From positions 1-7,534 of the forward strand of contig JAEUMX010000021.1 in assembly GCA_016791285.1 (NCBI GenBank): DNA of 7,534 bases, given 5' to 3'. Origin of the DNA: Burkholderiales bacterium (GTDB taxonomy: Bacteria > Pseudomonadota > Gammaproteobacteria > Burkholderiales > JAEUMW01). Under the pieces are notes generated by a model. That model was given only the letters and a program-made list of their open reading frames with translations, was not told the DNA's origin and made no database searches. The number at the start of each line of letters is the position of its first letter. The first letter of the stretch is position 1. Position numbers and translations under genes: made by a program. Below, piece by piece: positions 1 to 5,270 of this stretch.

Positions 1-291
1 CTTGTAGAGGAAGAGGCGCGAGGCGTCGACGTGCTTGCCGAAGGCGCGGCGCTGGTAGTACTCGATCATCCCGACCCCGGCGTGGGCGGTGCACGAACCG
101 ATCGTCCCCTGATCCTCGATCGGCGAGCACCATGCCCGCAGATCGACCGCGGCGGGTGCTGCCTTCATCGCTTCCTGGAGCGGCTTCGATGCCTTCAGGA
201 CCTTGCGCACCGAGTTGGTCTCGGCATCGTAGTCGCGCATGTCGGGGAGATCGCGCAGATAACCCATGCCGAGGTTCGTGAGTGGCCTCAT
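1..291 (-). CDS. C1 (papain-like) family cysteine peptidase, N-terminal part only
   Basis: This reading frame starts at ATG 291 and stays open to the left edge, so only the first 97 residues are present. Residues 48-70 read as the start of a papain-fold peptidase: VDLRAWCSPIEDQG followed by TIGSCTAHA. In this family the Gln of the DQG segment (Q61) forms the oxyanion hole and the Cys of GSC (C67) is the nucleophile. The catalytic His and Asn would lie beyond the window. The segment before it, with LGMGYLRDLPDMRDYDAE near the N-terminus, resembles the D-P-D-x-R-D-Y stretch that often precedes the catalytic domain in bacterial C1 peptidases. No signal peptide or membrane segment is visible, so a cytoplasmic enzyme is likely. 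The start is backed by GGAG seven bases upstream. It lies 20 bp after the small gene at 312-566 on the same strand, probably in one operon. The substrate is unknown. Confidence 0.85.
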   Translation of the reverse strand, partial: MRPLTNLGMGYLRDLPDMRDYDAETNSVRKVLKASKPLQEAMKAAPAAVDLRAWCSPIEDQGTIGSCTAHAGVGMIEYYQRRAFGKHVDASRLFLYK

Positions 292-311
292 TCTCTTTCT
301 CCAGTTCTCGC

Positions 312-566
312 TCAGGACGACAGCGGAGCAGCCTCGGCGCCCGCGTAGACCACGGTGCCATCCGGCATGAGCTTCCGCACCACCGTACCCTTCTTCACCA
401 GCTGGTCGAGCGCCTGCTGCACGGTCGGACCCGGCGCCTCGACGGCGCCCTCGGCGAGCCACCAGCGCTGCACCCCCTCGAGGCTGTCCGAGGCGCGGGG
501 GTGATCCGACAGATAGCGCCGGATGACGACGGCGACATCCGAGACTTTGGAGGGCATATGGGCCAT
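312..566 (-). CDS. small winged-helix-like hypothetical protein encoded upstream of the C1 peptidase
   Basis: This is an 84-residue soluble protein of unknown function. The N-terminal half (SDVAVVIRRYLSDHP, then ASDSLEGVQRWWL) looks helical. The middle (VQQALDQLVKKGTVVRKL) followed by PDGTVVYAG looks like a recognition helix and a beta wing, the usual layout of a small winged-helix domain. That assignment is inferred from the pattern and not from a named family. I chose ATG 566 over the adjacent GTG 569 because GGGAG lies seven bases before the ATG. The stop is TGA at 314-312, and the peptidase gene starts 20 bp later on the same strand, so the two are probably co-transcribed. It could be a transcriptional autoregulator, an adaptor or an inhibitor of the peptidase; nothing in the sequence decides between these. 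The overlapping plus-strand frame has no family-like pattern, so this strand is preferred. Confidence 0.72.
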   Translation of the reverse strand: MAHMPSKVSDVAVVIRRYLSDHPRASDSLEGVQRWWLAEGAVEAPGPTVQQALDQLVKKGTVVRKLMPDGTVVYAGAEAAPLSS

Positions 567-591
567 CACGGGACTCCCGTTGGCGTGGCGA

Positions 592-601
592 CGTGATCAC
601 G
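592..601. promoter_or_regulatory. perfect 10-bp palindrome in the leader of the small-protein/peptidase operon
   Basis: The sequence CGTGATCACG is a perfect palindrome about 26 bases upstream of the small gene's start. A TTGACG hexamer (minus strand, 641-636), close to a -35 consensus, lies further upstream, but the expected -10 position has only GC-rich bases with poor matches. The palindrome could be an operator downstream of a promoter; it could also be chance. No regulator is identified. Confidence 0.25.
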
Positions 602-677
602 CCATGCGCAATCGCCATGCCGCACGCCGCCGCAACGTCAAACCTTGCCGATTCAATCGGATGGGTAAGACCGTAGA

Positions 678-703
678 ACGCCGGGCGGGTCTCCAACGAC
701 CCG
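678..703 (+). repeat. first copy of a hairpin-forming direct repeat
   Basis: The 13-bp string ACGCCGGGCGGGT (678-690) recurs exactly at 746-758. In both copies a six-base spacer (ctccaa here) is followed by CGACCC. In this copy CGGGTC (686-691) pairs perfectly with GACCCG (698-703) around a six-base loop. There is no T-tract after it. The repeat of both sequence and spacing suggests duplication of a structured RNA module. Confidence 0.6.
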
Positions 704-745
704 GTTGAAAAGGCGCTCCGTAACCACTCACCGCTGCGCAAGGCG

Positions 746-794
746 ACGCCGGGCGGGTGAATATCGACCCAGGCCGGGTCGTTTTTTACCCGCC
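746..794 (+). repeat. second copy of the hairpin repeat, extended into a long imperfect palindrome
   Basis: ACGCCGGGCGGGT at 746-758 is followed by spacer gaatat and CGACCC (765-770). CGACCC can pair with GGGTCG at 776-781, and the outer GGCGGGT (752-758) with ACCCGCC (788-794). The intervening GAATAT faces TTTTTT, allowing several A-U and G-U pairs, so 752-794 can fold into one nearly continuous hairpin with an AGGCC loop. CGACCC could alternatively pair with the upstream GGGT, as in the first copy. Confidence 0.6.
765..787 (+). terminator. rho-independent terminator, plus strand
   Basis: A perfect 6-bp stem, CGACCC (765-770) and GGGTCG (776-781), with a five-base loop, is directly followed by six T residues (782-787). 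This is the classic intrinsic terminator for a transcript read left to right. On the minus strand the same hairpin is preceded by A residues and not followed by T residues, so it is poorly suited to ending the activator transcript. No plus-strand gene lies upstream, so its client is either a small RNA or antisense transcription. Confidence 0.6.
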
Positions 795-832
795 TGCGTC
801 AGCGAACTGGCGACGAAAAGGAAAAGCGAGTG

Positions 833-1831
833 TCAGGCGCTCTCGCGCGCGTACTGGCTGCGGTCGATGCCGTATTTCTTGAGCAGCTTGCCGAGGCTGC
901 GCCGCTCTTTGCCGCTGCGGCGCGCCGCGAGCGACACGTTGCCGTGCGTCTCGGTCAGCAACTGCGCGAGATACGAGCGCTCGAACTCCGCGATCGCCCG
1001 CGCCTTCGCGGCCTGGAAGCAGTCCGCACCCTTCAGGGTGAAGGCGGCAGCGCCGGGTCCGAAGCGGTTCGGATCCAGTCCCGCCGGATCGATCTCGATC
1101 TCGCTGCCCTGGCACAGCAAATACTCGCGATGCACCAGGTTTTCGAGCTCGCGCACGTTGCCCGGCCACTCGTAGCGATCGAGCAGCGCGAGGCTCGCGC
1201 GCGACAGAGGCTTTTCCGGGCGGCCGTACTGACGGCTGAAGCGTCGCAGGAAATGACTGGCGAGCGCCGCGACATCTGCACGTCGTGCGCGCAGGGACGG
1301 CATCTCGAGACCCATGATGTTGAGACGGAACAGGAGGTCCTGGCGAAACTGCCCGCGCCGCGCGCGCCCCGCGAGGCTCTCGTTGCTCGCCGCGATGATG
1401 CGCACGTTCGCGACCATGATGTGCTTGCCGCCCAGGGGCCGGTAGTGCTGATCCTGCAGAAAGCGCAGCAGCGCCACCTGGGCGCGCGCCGTCAATGTCT
1501 CGACCTCGTCGAGAAAGAGCGTCCCGCCTTCGGCGTCGGCAATGACGCCGGCACGCGTATCGCGGGCATCGGTGTAGGCACCTTTCGTGTGGCCGAAGAG
1601 CTCGTTCTCGACGAGGTTGTCGGGAATCGCGCCGCAGTTCACCGGAATGAACGGGAAGTCGCGCCGTGCCCCGAGGTAATGGATGCCGCGCGCGGCGAGT
1701 TCCTTGCCGGTACCGGTCTCGCCGTGTATCAGGACCGTCGCGTCGCACGCGGCATAGCGCCGGATGAGCTCGACGCTACGCAAAAAAGCGGACGACTCTC
1801 CGACCAGATTAAGACGGGCCAGATCTTCCAT
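833..1831 (-). CDS. sigma54-dependent Fis-family transcriptional activator without a sensory domain
   Basis: This is a 332-residue enhancer-binding protein that would use ATP hydrolysis to open promoters bound by RNA polymerase-sigma54. Visible motifs, numbered from the chosen start: Walker A GETGTGKE (37-44), the sigma54-contacting loop as GAYTDA (84-89) instead of GAFTGA, Walker B GGTLFLDE (102-109), sensor I region VRIIAASN (143-150), arginine-finger segment FRQDLLFRL (162-170, R163 and R169), and sensor II WPGNVREL (222-229). A Fis-type HTH at about 288-326 contains HGNVSLAAR and LGKLLKKYGI. No receiver, GAF or PAS domain precedes the AAA+ domain, so the layout and length match PspF, whose activity is set by a partner protein. 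The start at 1831 is preferred over the in-frame ATG at 1870 because GGGGAGGAG lies four bases before it, while the upstream ATG has no ribosome site. The target genes are unknown. Confidence 0.93.
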   Translation of the reverse strand: MEDLARLNLVGESSAFLRSVELIRRYAACDATVLIHGETGTGKELAARGIHYLGARRDFPFIPVNCGAIPDNLVENELFGHTKGAYTDARDTRAGVIADAEGGTLFLDEVETLTARAQVALLRFLQDQHYRPLGGKHIMVANVRIIAASNESLAGRARRGQFRQDLLFRLNIMGLEMPSLRARRADVAALASHFLRRFSRQYGRPEKPLSRASLALLDRYEWPGNVRELENLVHREYLLCQGSEIEIDPAGLDPNRFGPGAAAFTLKGADCFQAAKARAIAEFERSYLAQLLTETHGNVSLAARRSGKERRSLGKLLKKYGIDRSQYARESA

Positions 1832-1835
1832 GTTG

Positions 1836-1844
1836 CTCCTCCCC
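1836..1844 (-). promoter_or_regulatory. strong ribosome binding site fixing the start of the sigma54 activator
   Basis: GGGGAGGAG on the minus strand ends four bases before ATG 1831 and contains an exact GGAGG core. It lies within the longer frame that would start at ATG 1870, and that upstream ATG lacks any purine-rich stretch. The shorter protein also begins close to the conserved start of the AAA+ domain. Confidence 0.8.
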
Positions 1845-1856
1845 AACGGCGGCGGC

Positions 1857-1872
1857 GTATGAATCGCCATAC
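1857..1872. promoter_or_regulatory. inverted repeat in the leader of the sigma54 activator
   Basis: GTATG and CATAC form a perfect 5-bp inverted repeat around six bases, 26 bases upstream of the activator start. It could be an operator or a leader hairpin; a dyad this short may also be chance. The surrounding 152-bp gap (1832-1983) is clearly more AT-rich than the genes around it, fitting a promoter region, and holds a TATATC hexamer on the minus strand but no well-spaced -35 partner. Confidence 0.2.
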
Positions 1873-1983
1873 TGAGGTAATGCAGCTAGCGCCTAAGGAG
1901 CTTAATGGTCCCACTGCAATGCTTACCGATGATATACGTGGCGTTCCTCAACGAATCTCTCAACCTGGGAGCTTTCCCGGGCG

Positions 1984-2757
1984 TCACCGGACCACTTCGC
2001 GGTAGGCGTGCCAGGCGCCGTGGCCGATCACCGGCACCGCCACGGAGAGGCCCGCAAACCAGGTGACAAAGCCCGCCGCCGAGAGCACGACGATGATCAA
2101 CGCCCAGAGCATCATCGGGCCGAAGTTCTTCCGCAGCGCATTGATGCTCACGATCATCGCCGTGAGCGCATCCATCTTTTCCCGGTCGAGCAGCATCGGG
2201 ATCGAGACCACCGTGGTCGCGAACACGAGCAGCGCGAACCCGGCGCCCGCCATGACATAAGCAAGCACGAAGATGATGCCTTCCGGCGCCGCGATCATGT
2301 TCACGACCATCTCGCCCAGGCTCGGCATGCCCTTGGGGAAGAAGAGCGCGACCACCACCGACGATATTCGCAGCCAGACTGCCATCAGGAGCGCCAGGAT
2401 GAGGGCGAAGAACCCCACGGCCGGCGCGTTGCGCCGCCAGGCCACGAGCGTCGGCGCGAGCCTGATCTGCTCCTTCAGCTCCAGCCGCCGGCTGATGTCG
2501 TAGAGGCCGAGGCAGAGAAAGGGCCCGACGATGAGGAACCCGGTCACCAGGGCGAGTTCGTAGGCGGGCTCGTTCGTCAGCGCGAGCAGGGCCCAGCCCA
2601 TCGCCGTGAACGTGACGCCATAGACGAGGCTCGCTTCGATCGCGTTACAGAAGTCCGCCCAACCCAGCTTTAGCCAGCGCCCGGGAGCGTCCATGCCGAC
2701 CGCGACGGTTTCCGGCCAGGTGAACTCGGCCGGCGTCTCGCGTTTGATCTCTTCCAT
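1984..2757 (-). CDS. DUF2189 family integral membrane protein
   Basis: This 257-residue protein has a soluble N-terminal part of about 40 residues, then hydrophobic segments at about 43-60, 67-86, 112-140, 159-188 and 214-245, some long enough to be two spans. It ends in HGAWHAYREVV. The features GWADFCNAIEASLVYG near the first span, SIPMLLDREKMDALTAM near residue 185, and the closing H-x-x-W-H-A-Y-R-E stretch match the DUF2189 (COG5473) family of predicted inner-membrane proteins, whose function is not known. The start ATG 2757 is preceded by AGAGGA eight bases upstream. It begins 47 bp after uup on the same strand with no terminator in between, so the two may be co-transcribed; a functional link is not implied. 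A 6-bp hairpin with a bulge (1964-1980) follows its stop, but without a T-tract. Confidence 0.88.
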   Translation of the reverse strand: MEEIKRETPAEFTWPETVAVGMDAPGRWLKLGWADFCNAIEASLVYGVTFTAMGWALLALTNEPAYELALVTGFLIVGPFLCLGLYDISRRLELKEQIRLAPTLVAWRRNAPAVGFFALILALLMAVWLRISSVVVALFFPKGMPSLGEMVVNMIAAPEGIIFVLAYVMAGAGFALLVFATTVVSIPMLLDREKMDALTAMIVSINALRKNFGPMMLWALIIVVLSAAGFVTWFAGLSVAVPVIGHGAWHAYREVVR

Positions 2758-2804
2758 GTCCCGTTTCCTCTGTGTCCCTTGACGGACGTTTTCTGCGTTT
2801 CATT

Positions 2805-4694
2805 CTATCGGGACTCGGCGTCGAGCGCCTCCCAGCGGGCGAGCAGGTCGAGCAGCTCGCTCTCGATCGCGTCGAAACGCGCCTGCAGCGGCGCCACCTC
2901 GGCGGCGCGCTCGCGGTACAGCGCGGGATCGGCAAGACGTTCGCCGATCGCCTTCTGCTCGGCCTCGAGGGCAGCGATGCGTTCCGGCAGTGCCGCGAGC
3001 TCGCGTGTCTCGCTGAAGCTCAGCCGTGGGCGCCGGGGGCGGGTCGCAGGGGCAGCGGCTGGCGGCGCGTCGGGCACGCTCGGCTCGGGCATCGGCGCGG
3101 CGCGCGCGCGCATCCAGTCGTCGTAGCCTCCCGCAAACTCGCGCACCGTGCCGTCGCCTTCGACCGCGATCACCTGGGTCACCACGTTGTCGAGAAAGGC
3201 GCGGTCGTGGCTCACCAGAAAGACGGTCCCGCGGTAACGCTGCAACAGGTCTTCCAGCAGCTCGAGGGTATCGATGTCGAGGTCGTTGGTCGGCTCGTCC
3301 AGCACCAGCGCGTTGGCCGGACGCGAGAAGAGACGCGCGAGCAGCAAGCGATTGCGCTCCCCGCCCGAGAGCGACGAGACCTTGGCGCGCGCACGCTCCG
3401 GCGGGAACAGGAAGTCCCCGAGGTAACCGATGACGTGCCGCCGCGCGCCATCGATTTCCACGAAATCCGAACCCTGACTCACCACGTCGGTGAGCGCGGC
3501 GGCCTCGTCGAGCTGCGCGCGCAGCTGATCGAAGTAGGCGACGGTGAGCCGGGTGCCGAGTCGCACACTGCCGTGGTCGGGCGCGAGCTCGCCCAGGATG
3601 ATCCTGAGCAGCGTCGTCTTGCCGGCGCCGTTCGGGCCGACGATGCCGACCCGGTCGCCGCGCAGGATGCGCGTGCCGAAGTCGCGGATCACGCTGCGCT
3701 CGCCGAAGGTCTTGCTCACGTGCTGCAGTTCGGCGACGAGCTGCCCGGAGCGCTCGCCGAGGGAGAGCTCGAGCTTCACGCTGCCGATGCGGTCGCGGCG
3801 CGCCGCGCGCTCGCGCCGCAGCTGCTCCAGGCGCCGCACGCGCCCCTCGTTGCGCGTGCGCCGCGCCTCGATGCCCTTGCGGATCCAGACCTCCTCCTGC
3901 GCGAGCAGCTTGTCGAACTTTTCGTCCTGTACTGCCTCGTCCGCGAGCTGCTTCGCCTTCGCGGCCTGGTAGTCGGAAAAGCTGCCGGCGAAAGCGGTGA
4001 GCCGCCCGCGGTCGAGCTCCACGATACGGGTCGCGACCCGGTCGAGGAAGCGACGGTCGTGCGTCACGGTCACGAGCGTGCCGGGGAAGCCCGCCAGGAA
4101 GCTTTCGAGCCAGTCGATGGTGTCGAGGTCGAGATGGTTGGTCGGCTCATCGAGCAGTAGCAGCCCCGGCTCGCGCACCAGCGCGCGGGCCAGCGCCACG
4201 CGCCGCCGCACGCCGCCCGACAGCGTCGCGACCGCGGCATCGGCATCGAGCGTGAGTGCGGTGAGCACACTGTCGATGCGGCTCGCAAGACGCCAGCCGT
4301 CGCCGGCTTCCAGCCGCTCCTGCACCGCGTGCAGCCGGTCGAGCAGCGCCGCGTCCTCGTGCCGTTCCGCGAGCAACGCGGCGAGCCGGTGGTATTCGAC
4401 CAGTTGCTCGTTGACCGCGCCGAGCCCTTCCGCCGCGCACTCGAACACGGTCATCGCGGCATCGAGCACCGGCTCCTGTTCCACCAGTGCGATGCGCAGC
4501 CCCGGCGCGCGCCAGATTTCGCCGTCATCCGGCTCGCCCTGCCCTGCCATGAGCCGCAGCAGGCTCGACTTGCCGGTGCCGTTGCGCCCGATCAACCCGA
4601 TGCGCTCCCCCGCCTCGATCACGAGGTCCGCGCGATCGAGCATCGGCCAGTGACCATAGGCGAGCGAAACCTGCTTGAGCGTGATAAGAGGCAT
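2805..4694 (-). CDS. uup: ABC-F family ATPase, Uup type
   Basis: This 629-residue soluble protein carries two ATP-binding cassettes in one chain and no membrane segments, the mark of ABC-F proteins. Cassette 1: Walker A GRNGTGKS (36-43), signature LSGG (158-161), Walker [13 protein letters not shown] (178-189), switch His at THD (211-213). A linker at about 240-310 has the Uup-like [19 protein letters not shown]. Cassette 2: Walker A GPNGAGKT (353-360), signature LSGGERNR (442-449), Walker [13 protein letters not shown] (462-473), switch SHD (495-497). A Pro/Ala-rich stretch (533-556) leads to a C-terminal coiled coil (about 562-625), which in Uup binds DNA. In E. coli, loss of Uup raises precise excision of transposons; roles at the ribosome and at branched DNA have also been reported. 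The N-terminus aligns well with known Uup starts, although no Shine-Dalgarno sequence precedes ATG 4694. It is divergent from gcvH. Confidence 0.93.
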   Translation of the reverse strand: MPLITLKQVSLAYGHWPMLDRADLVIEAGERIGLIGRNGTGKSSLLRLMAGQGEPDDGEIWRAPGLRIALVEQEPVLDAAMTVFECAAEGLGAVNEQLVEYHRLAALLAERHEDAALLDRLHAVQERLEAGDGWRLASRIDSVLTALTLDADAAVATLSGGVRRRVALARALVREPGLLLLDEPTNHLDLDTIDWLESFLAGFPGTLVTVTHDRRFLDRVATRIVELDRGRLTAFAGSFSDYQAAKAKQLADEAVQDEKFDKLLAQEEVWIRKGIEARRTRNEGRVRRLEQLRRERAARRDRIGSVKLELSLGERSGQLVAELQHVSKTFGERSVIRDFGTRILRGDRVGIVGPNGAGKTTLLRIILGELAPDHGSVRLGTRLTVAYFDQLRAQLDEAAALTDVVSQGSDFVEIDGARRHVIGYLGDFLFPPERARAKVSSLSGGERNRLLLARLFSRPANALVLDEPTNDLDIDTLELLEDLLQRYRGTVFLVSHDRAFLDNVVTQVIAVEGDGTVREFAGGYDDWMRARAAPMPEPSVPDAPPAAAPATRPRRPRLSFSETRELAALPERIAALEAEQKAIGERLADPALYRERAAEVAPLQARFDAIESELLDLLARWEALDAESR

Positions 4695-4725
4695 GGGGAT
4701 TCATCGCGAGGGGGGCGTGCGGCGC

Positions 4726-4754
4726 AGTCTAACGTTCGGCGATGCGGTTGGACA
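4726..4754 (-). promoter_or_regulatory. weak candidate promoter for uup
   Basis: On the minus strand TAGACT (4731-4726) matches the -10 consensus at four of six positions. TGTCCA (4754-4749) lies 17 bases upstream with three of six -35 matches. Transcription would begin near 4719, leaving a leader of about 25 bases. The match is poor and the assignment rests mainly on position in the divergent gap. Confidence 0.22.
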
Positions 4755-4782
4755 GCCGGTGTCGAGGAAGAGGTATTGCGCT

Positions 4783-4797
4783 GCATCACACCGATGC
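4783..4797. promoter_or_regulatory. dyad overlapping the predicted gcvH -35 element
   Basis: GCATC and GATGC form a perfect 5-bp inverted repeat around ACACC. With one bulged base the pairing extends by two more. It overlaps the proposed -35 hexamer of gcvH, where a regulator would compete with or recruit polymerase. No regulator can be named; a dyad this short could be chance. Confidence 0.3.
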
Positions 4798-4813
4798 GCC
4801 GATCAGCTATAGA
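4785..4813 (+). promoter_or_regulatory. candidate sigma70 promoter for gcvH-gcvP
   Basis: ATCACA (4785-4790) and TATAGA (4808-4813) are separated by an optimal 17 bases, each matching four of six consensus positions. Transcription would start near 4820, just before the leader hairpin, giving an untranslated leader of about 70 bases. It is the best-spaced pair I found upstream of gcvH. Confidence 0.42.
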
Positions 4814-4825
4814 ATTCCGCCCTGA

Positions 4826-4859
4826 GCTGCGGCGGATCGCGATTACGCTTCGCCGCAGC
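4826..4859 (+). promoter_or_regulatory. perfect 9-bp hairpin in the gcvH leader
   Basis: GCTGCGGCG (4826-4834) pairs exactly with CGCCGCAGC (4851-4859). Inside the 16-base loop GCG (4839-4841) can pair with CGC (4846-4848) around ATTA. The structure sits entirely between the predicted transcription start and the ribosome site, ending 30 bases before the start codon. No T-tract follows, so it is not a simple terminator. It could stabilise the mRNA or bind a regulator. It shows no hallmark of a glycine riboswitch. Confidence 0.55.
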
Positions 4860-4889
4860 CGAAGCATCCTTGCATGGGAGAAGGTCGAC

Positions 4890-5270
4890 ATGGGCGAGAC
4901 GAGATTCACCGAAGAACACGACTGGCTGCGGATGGACGACGACGGCACGGCCACCGTGGGCATCACCGACTACGCGCAGAAGCAGTTGGGCGACCTGGTC
5001 TTCGTCGGGCTGCCGGAAGTCGGCACGGCCTTCGAGCAGGGCGCCGATGCAGCGGTGATCGAATCGGTGAAGGCAGCGAGCGATCTCAAGCTGCCCGTCG
5101 CGGGCACTGTGATCGAAGTGAACGAAAGCCTCGTGGATGATCCGGGCATGGTGAACAGCGACCCGCTCGGCGACGGCTGGTTCGTGAAGATCAAGGTGGC
5201 GGATCCCGCGGCCGCGTCGAACCTGCTCGACGAAGCCGCCTACGAGAAATACGTCGCGAGCCTCGACTGA
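4890..5270 (+). CDS. gcvH: glycine cleavage system H-protein (lipoyl carrier)
   Basis: This 126-residue protein is the lipoylated shuttle of the glycine cleavage system: it carries the aminomethyl group from the P-protein to the T-protein and is reoxidised by the L-protein. The lipoyl-lysine motif IESVKAASD places the modified Lys at residue 61. Other family marks are FTEEHDWLR at the N-terminus, [17 protein letters not shown] at 23-39, and the [15 protein letters not shown] stretch at 88-102. The length is normal for GcvH. The start ATG 4890 has GGAGAAGG five bases upstream, and the protein begins at the usual point before the first conserved strand; the frame is open far upstream but without family similarity there. 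Its stop codon overlaps the start of gcvP. No gcvT precedes it; the upstream neighbour is the divergent uup. Confidence 0.97.
   Translation: MGETRFTEEHDWLRMDDDGTATVGITDYAQKQLGDLVFVGLPEVGTAFEQGADAAVIESVKAASDLKLPVAGTVIEVNESLVDDPGMVNSDPLGDGWFVKIKVADPAAASNLLDEAAYEKYVASLD

Larger units (their letters stand above)
678..788 (+). ncRNA. candidate small RNA ending at the intrinsic terminator
   Basis: The two hairpin modules and the terminator form a compact unit of about 110 bases on the plus strand with no open frame that looks coding. A possible promoter is weak: TTGCCG at 645-650 and TAAGAC at 666-671, with a 15-base spacer. The 5' end is therefore a guess placed at the first repeat. The transcript would converge on the activator gene and end 45 bases from its stop codon. 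It is not a class I recognise; it shows no 6S, tmRNA or known riboswitch signature that I can see. Confidence 0.3.
570..832. other. intergenic region with two related hairpin modules and no protein-coding gene
   Basis: This gap separates the start of the small gene from the end of the sigma54 activator; both are on the minus strand. It holds the palindrome at 592-601, a small inverted repeat CCGAT-TCA-ATCGG at 648-660, and two copies of a 13-bp repeat, each followed six bases later by CGACCC, which form hairpins. The second hairpin is followed by six T residues on the plus strand. Short open frames cross it, but none has a convincing ribosome site or a recognisable product. Confidence 0.7.

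Noticed and set aside
31..348. 105-codon plus-strand frame at the left edge
   Set aside because: It is antisense to the C1 peptidase, whose nucleophile motif is clear on the minus strand.
1854..1871. Possible sigma54 promoter (TGGC, then GC ten bases after the GG) upstream of the activator
   Set aside because: The -12 element matches only at GC, and transcription would start at the ribosome binding site, leaving no usable leader.
1964..1980. Hairpin after the DUF2189 stop codon as a terminator
   Set aside because: The stem is six pairs with a bulge and no T-tract follows on the minus strand, so I do not call it an intrinsic terminator.
830..2005. 391-codon plus-strand frame opposite the sigma54 activator
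   Set aside because: It is antisense to a well-supported AAA+/Fis protein, with low-complexity Arg/Ala-rich composition and no family motif.
2772..4160. 462-codon plus-strand frame opposite uup
   Set aside because: It is a shadow of uup. The opposite strand encodes both complete ABC cassettes, and this frame shows no recognisable domain or ribosome site.
4820..4889. Glycine riboswitch upstream of gcvH
   Set aside because: The leader of about 70 bases is too short for the usual tandem aptamer, and I could not find its conserved core; only a simple hairpin is present.
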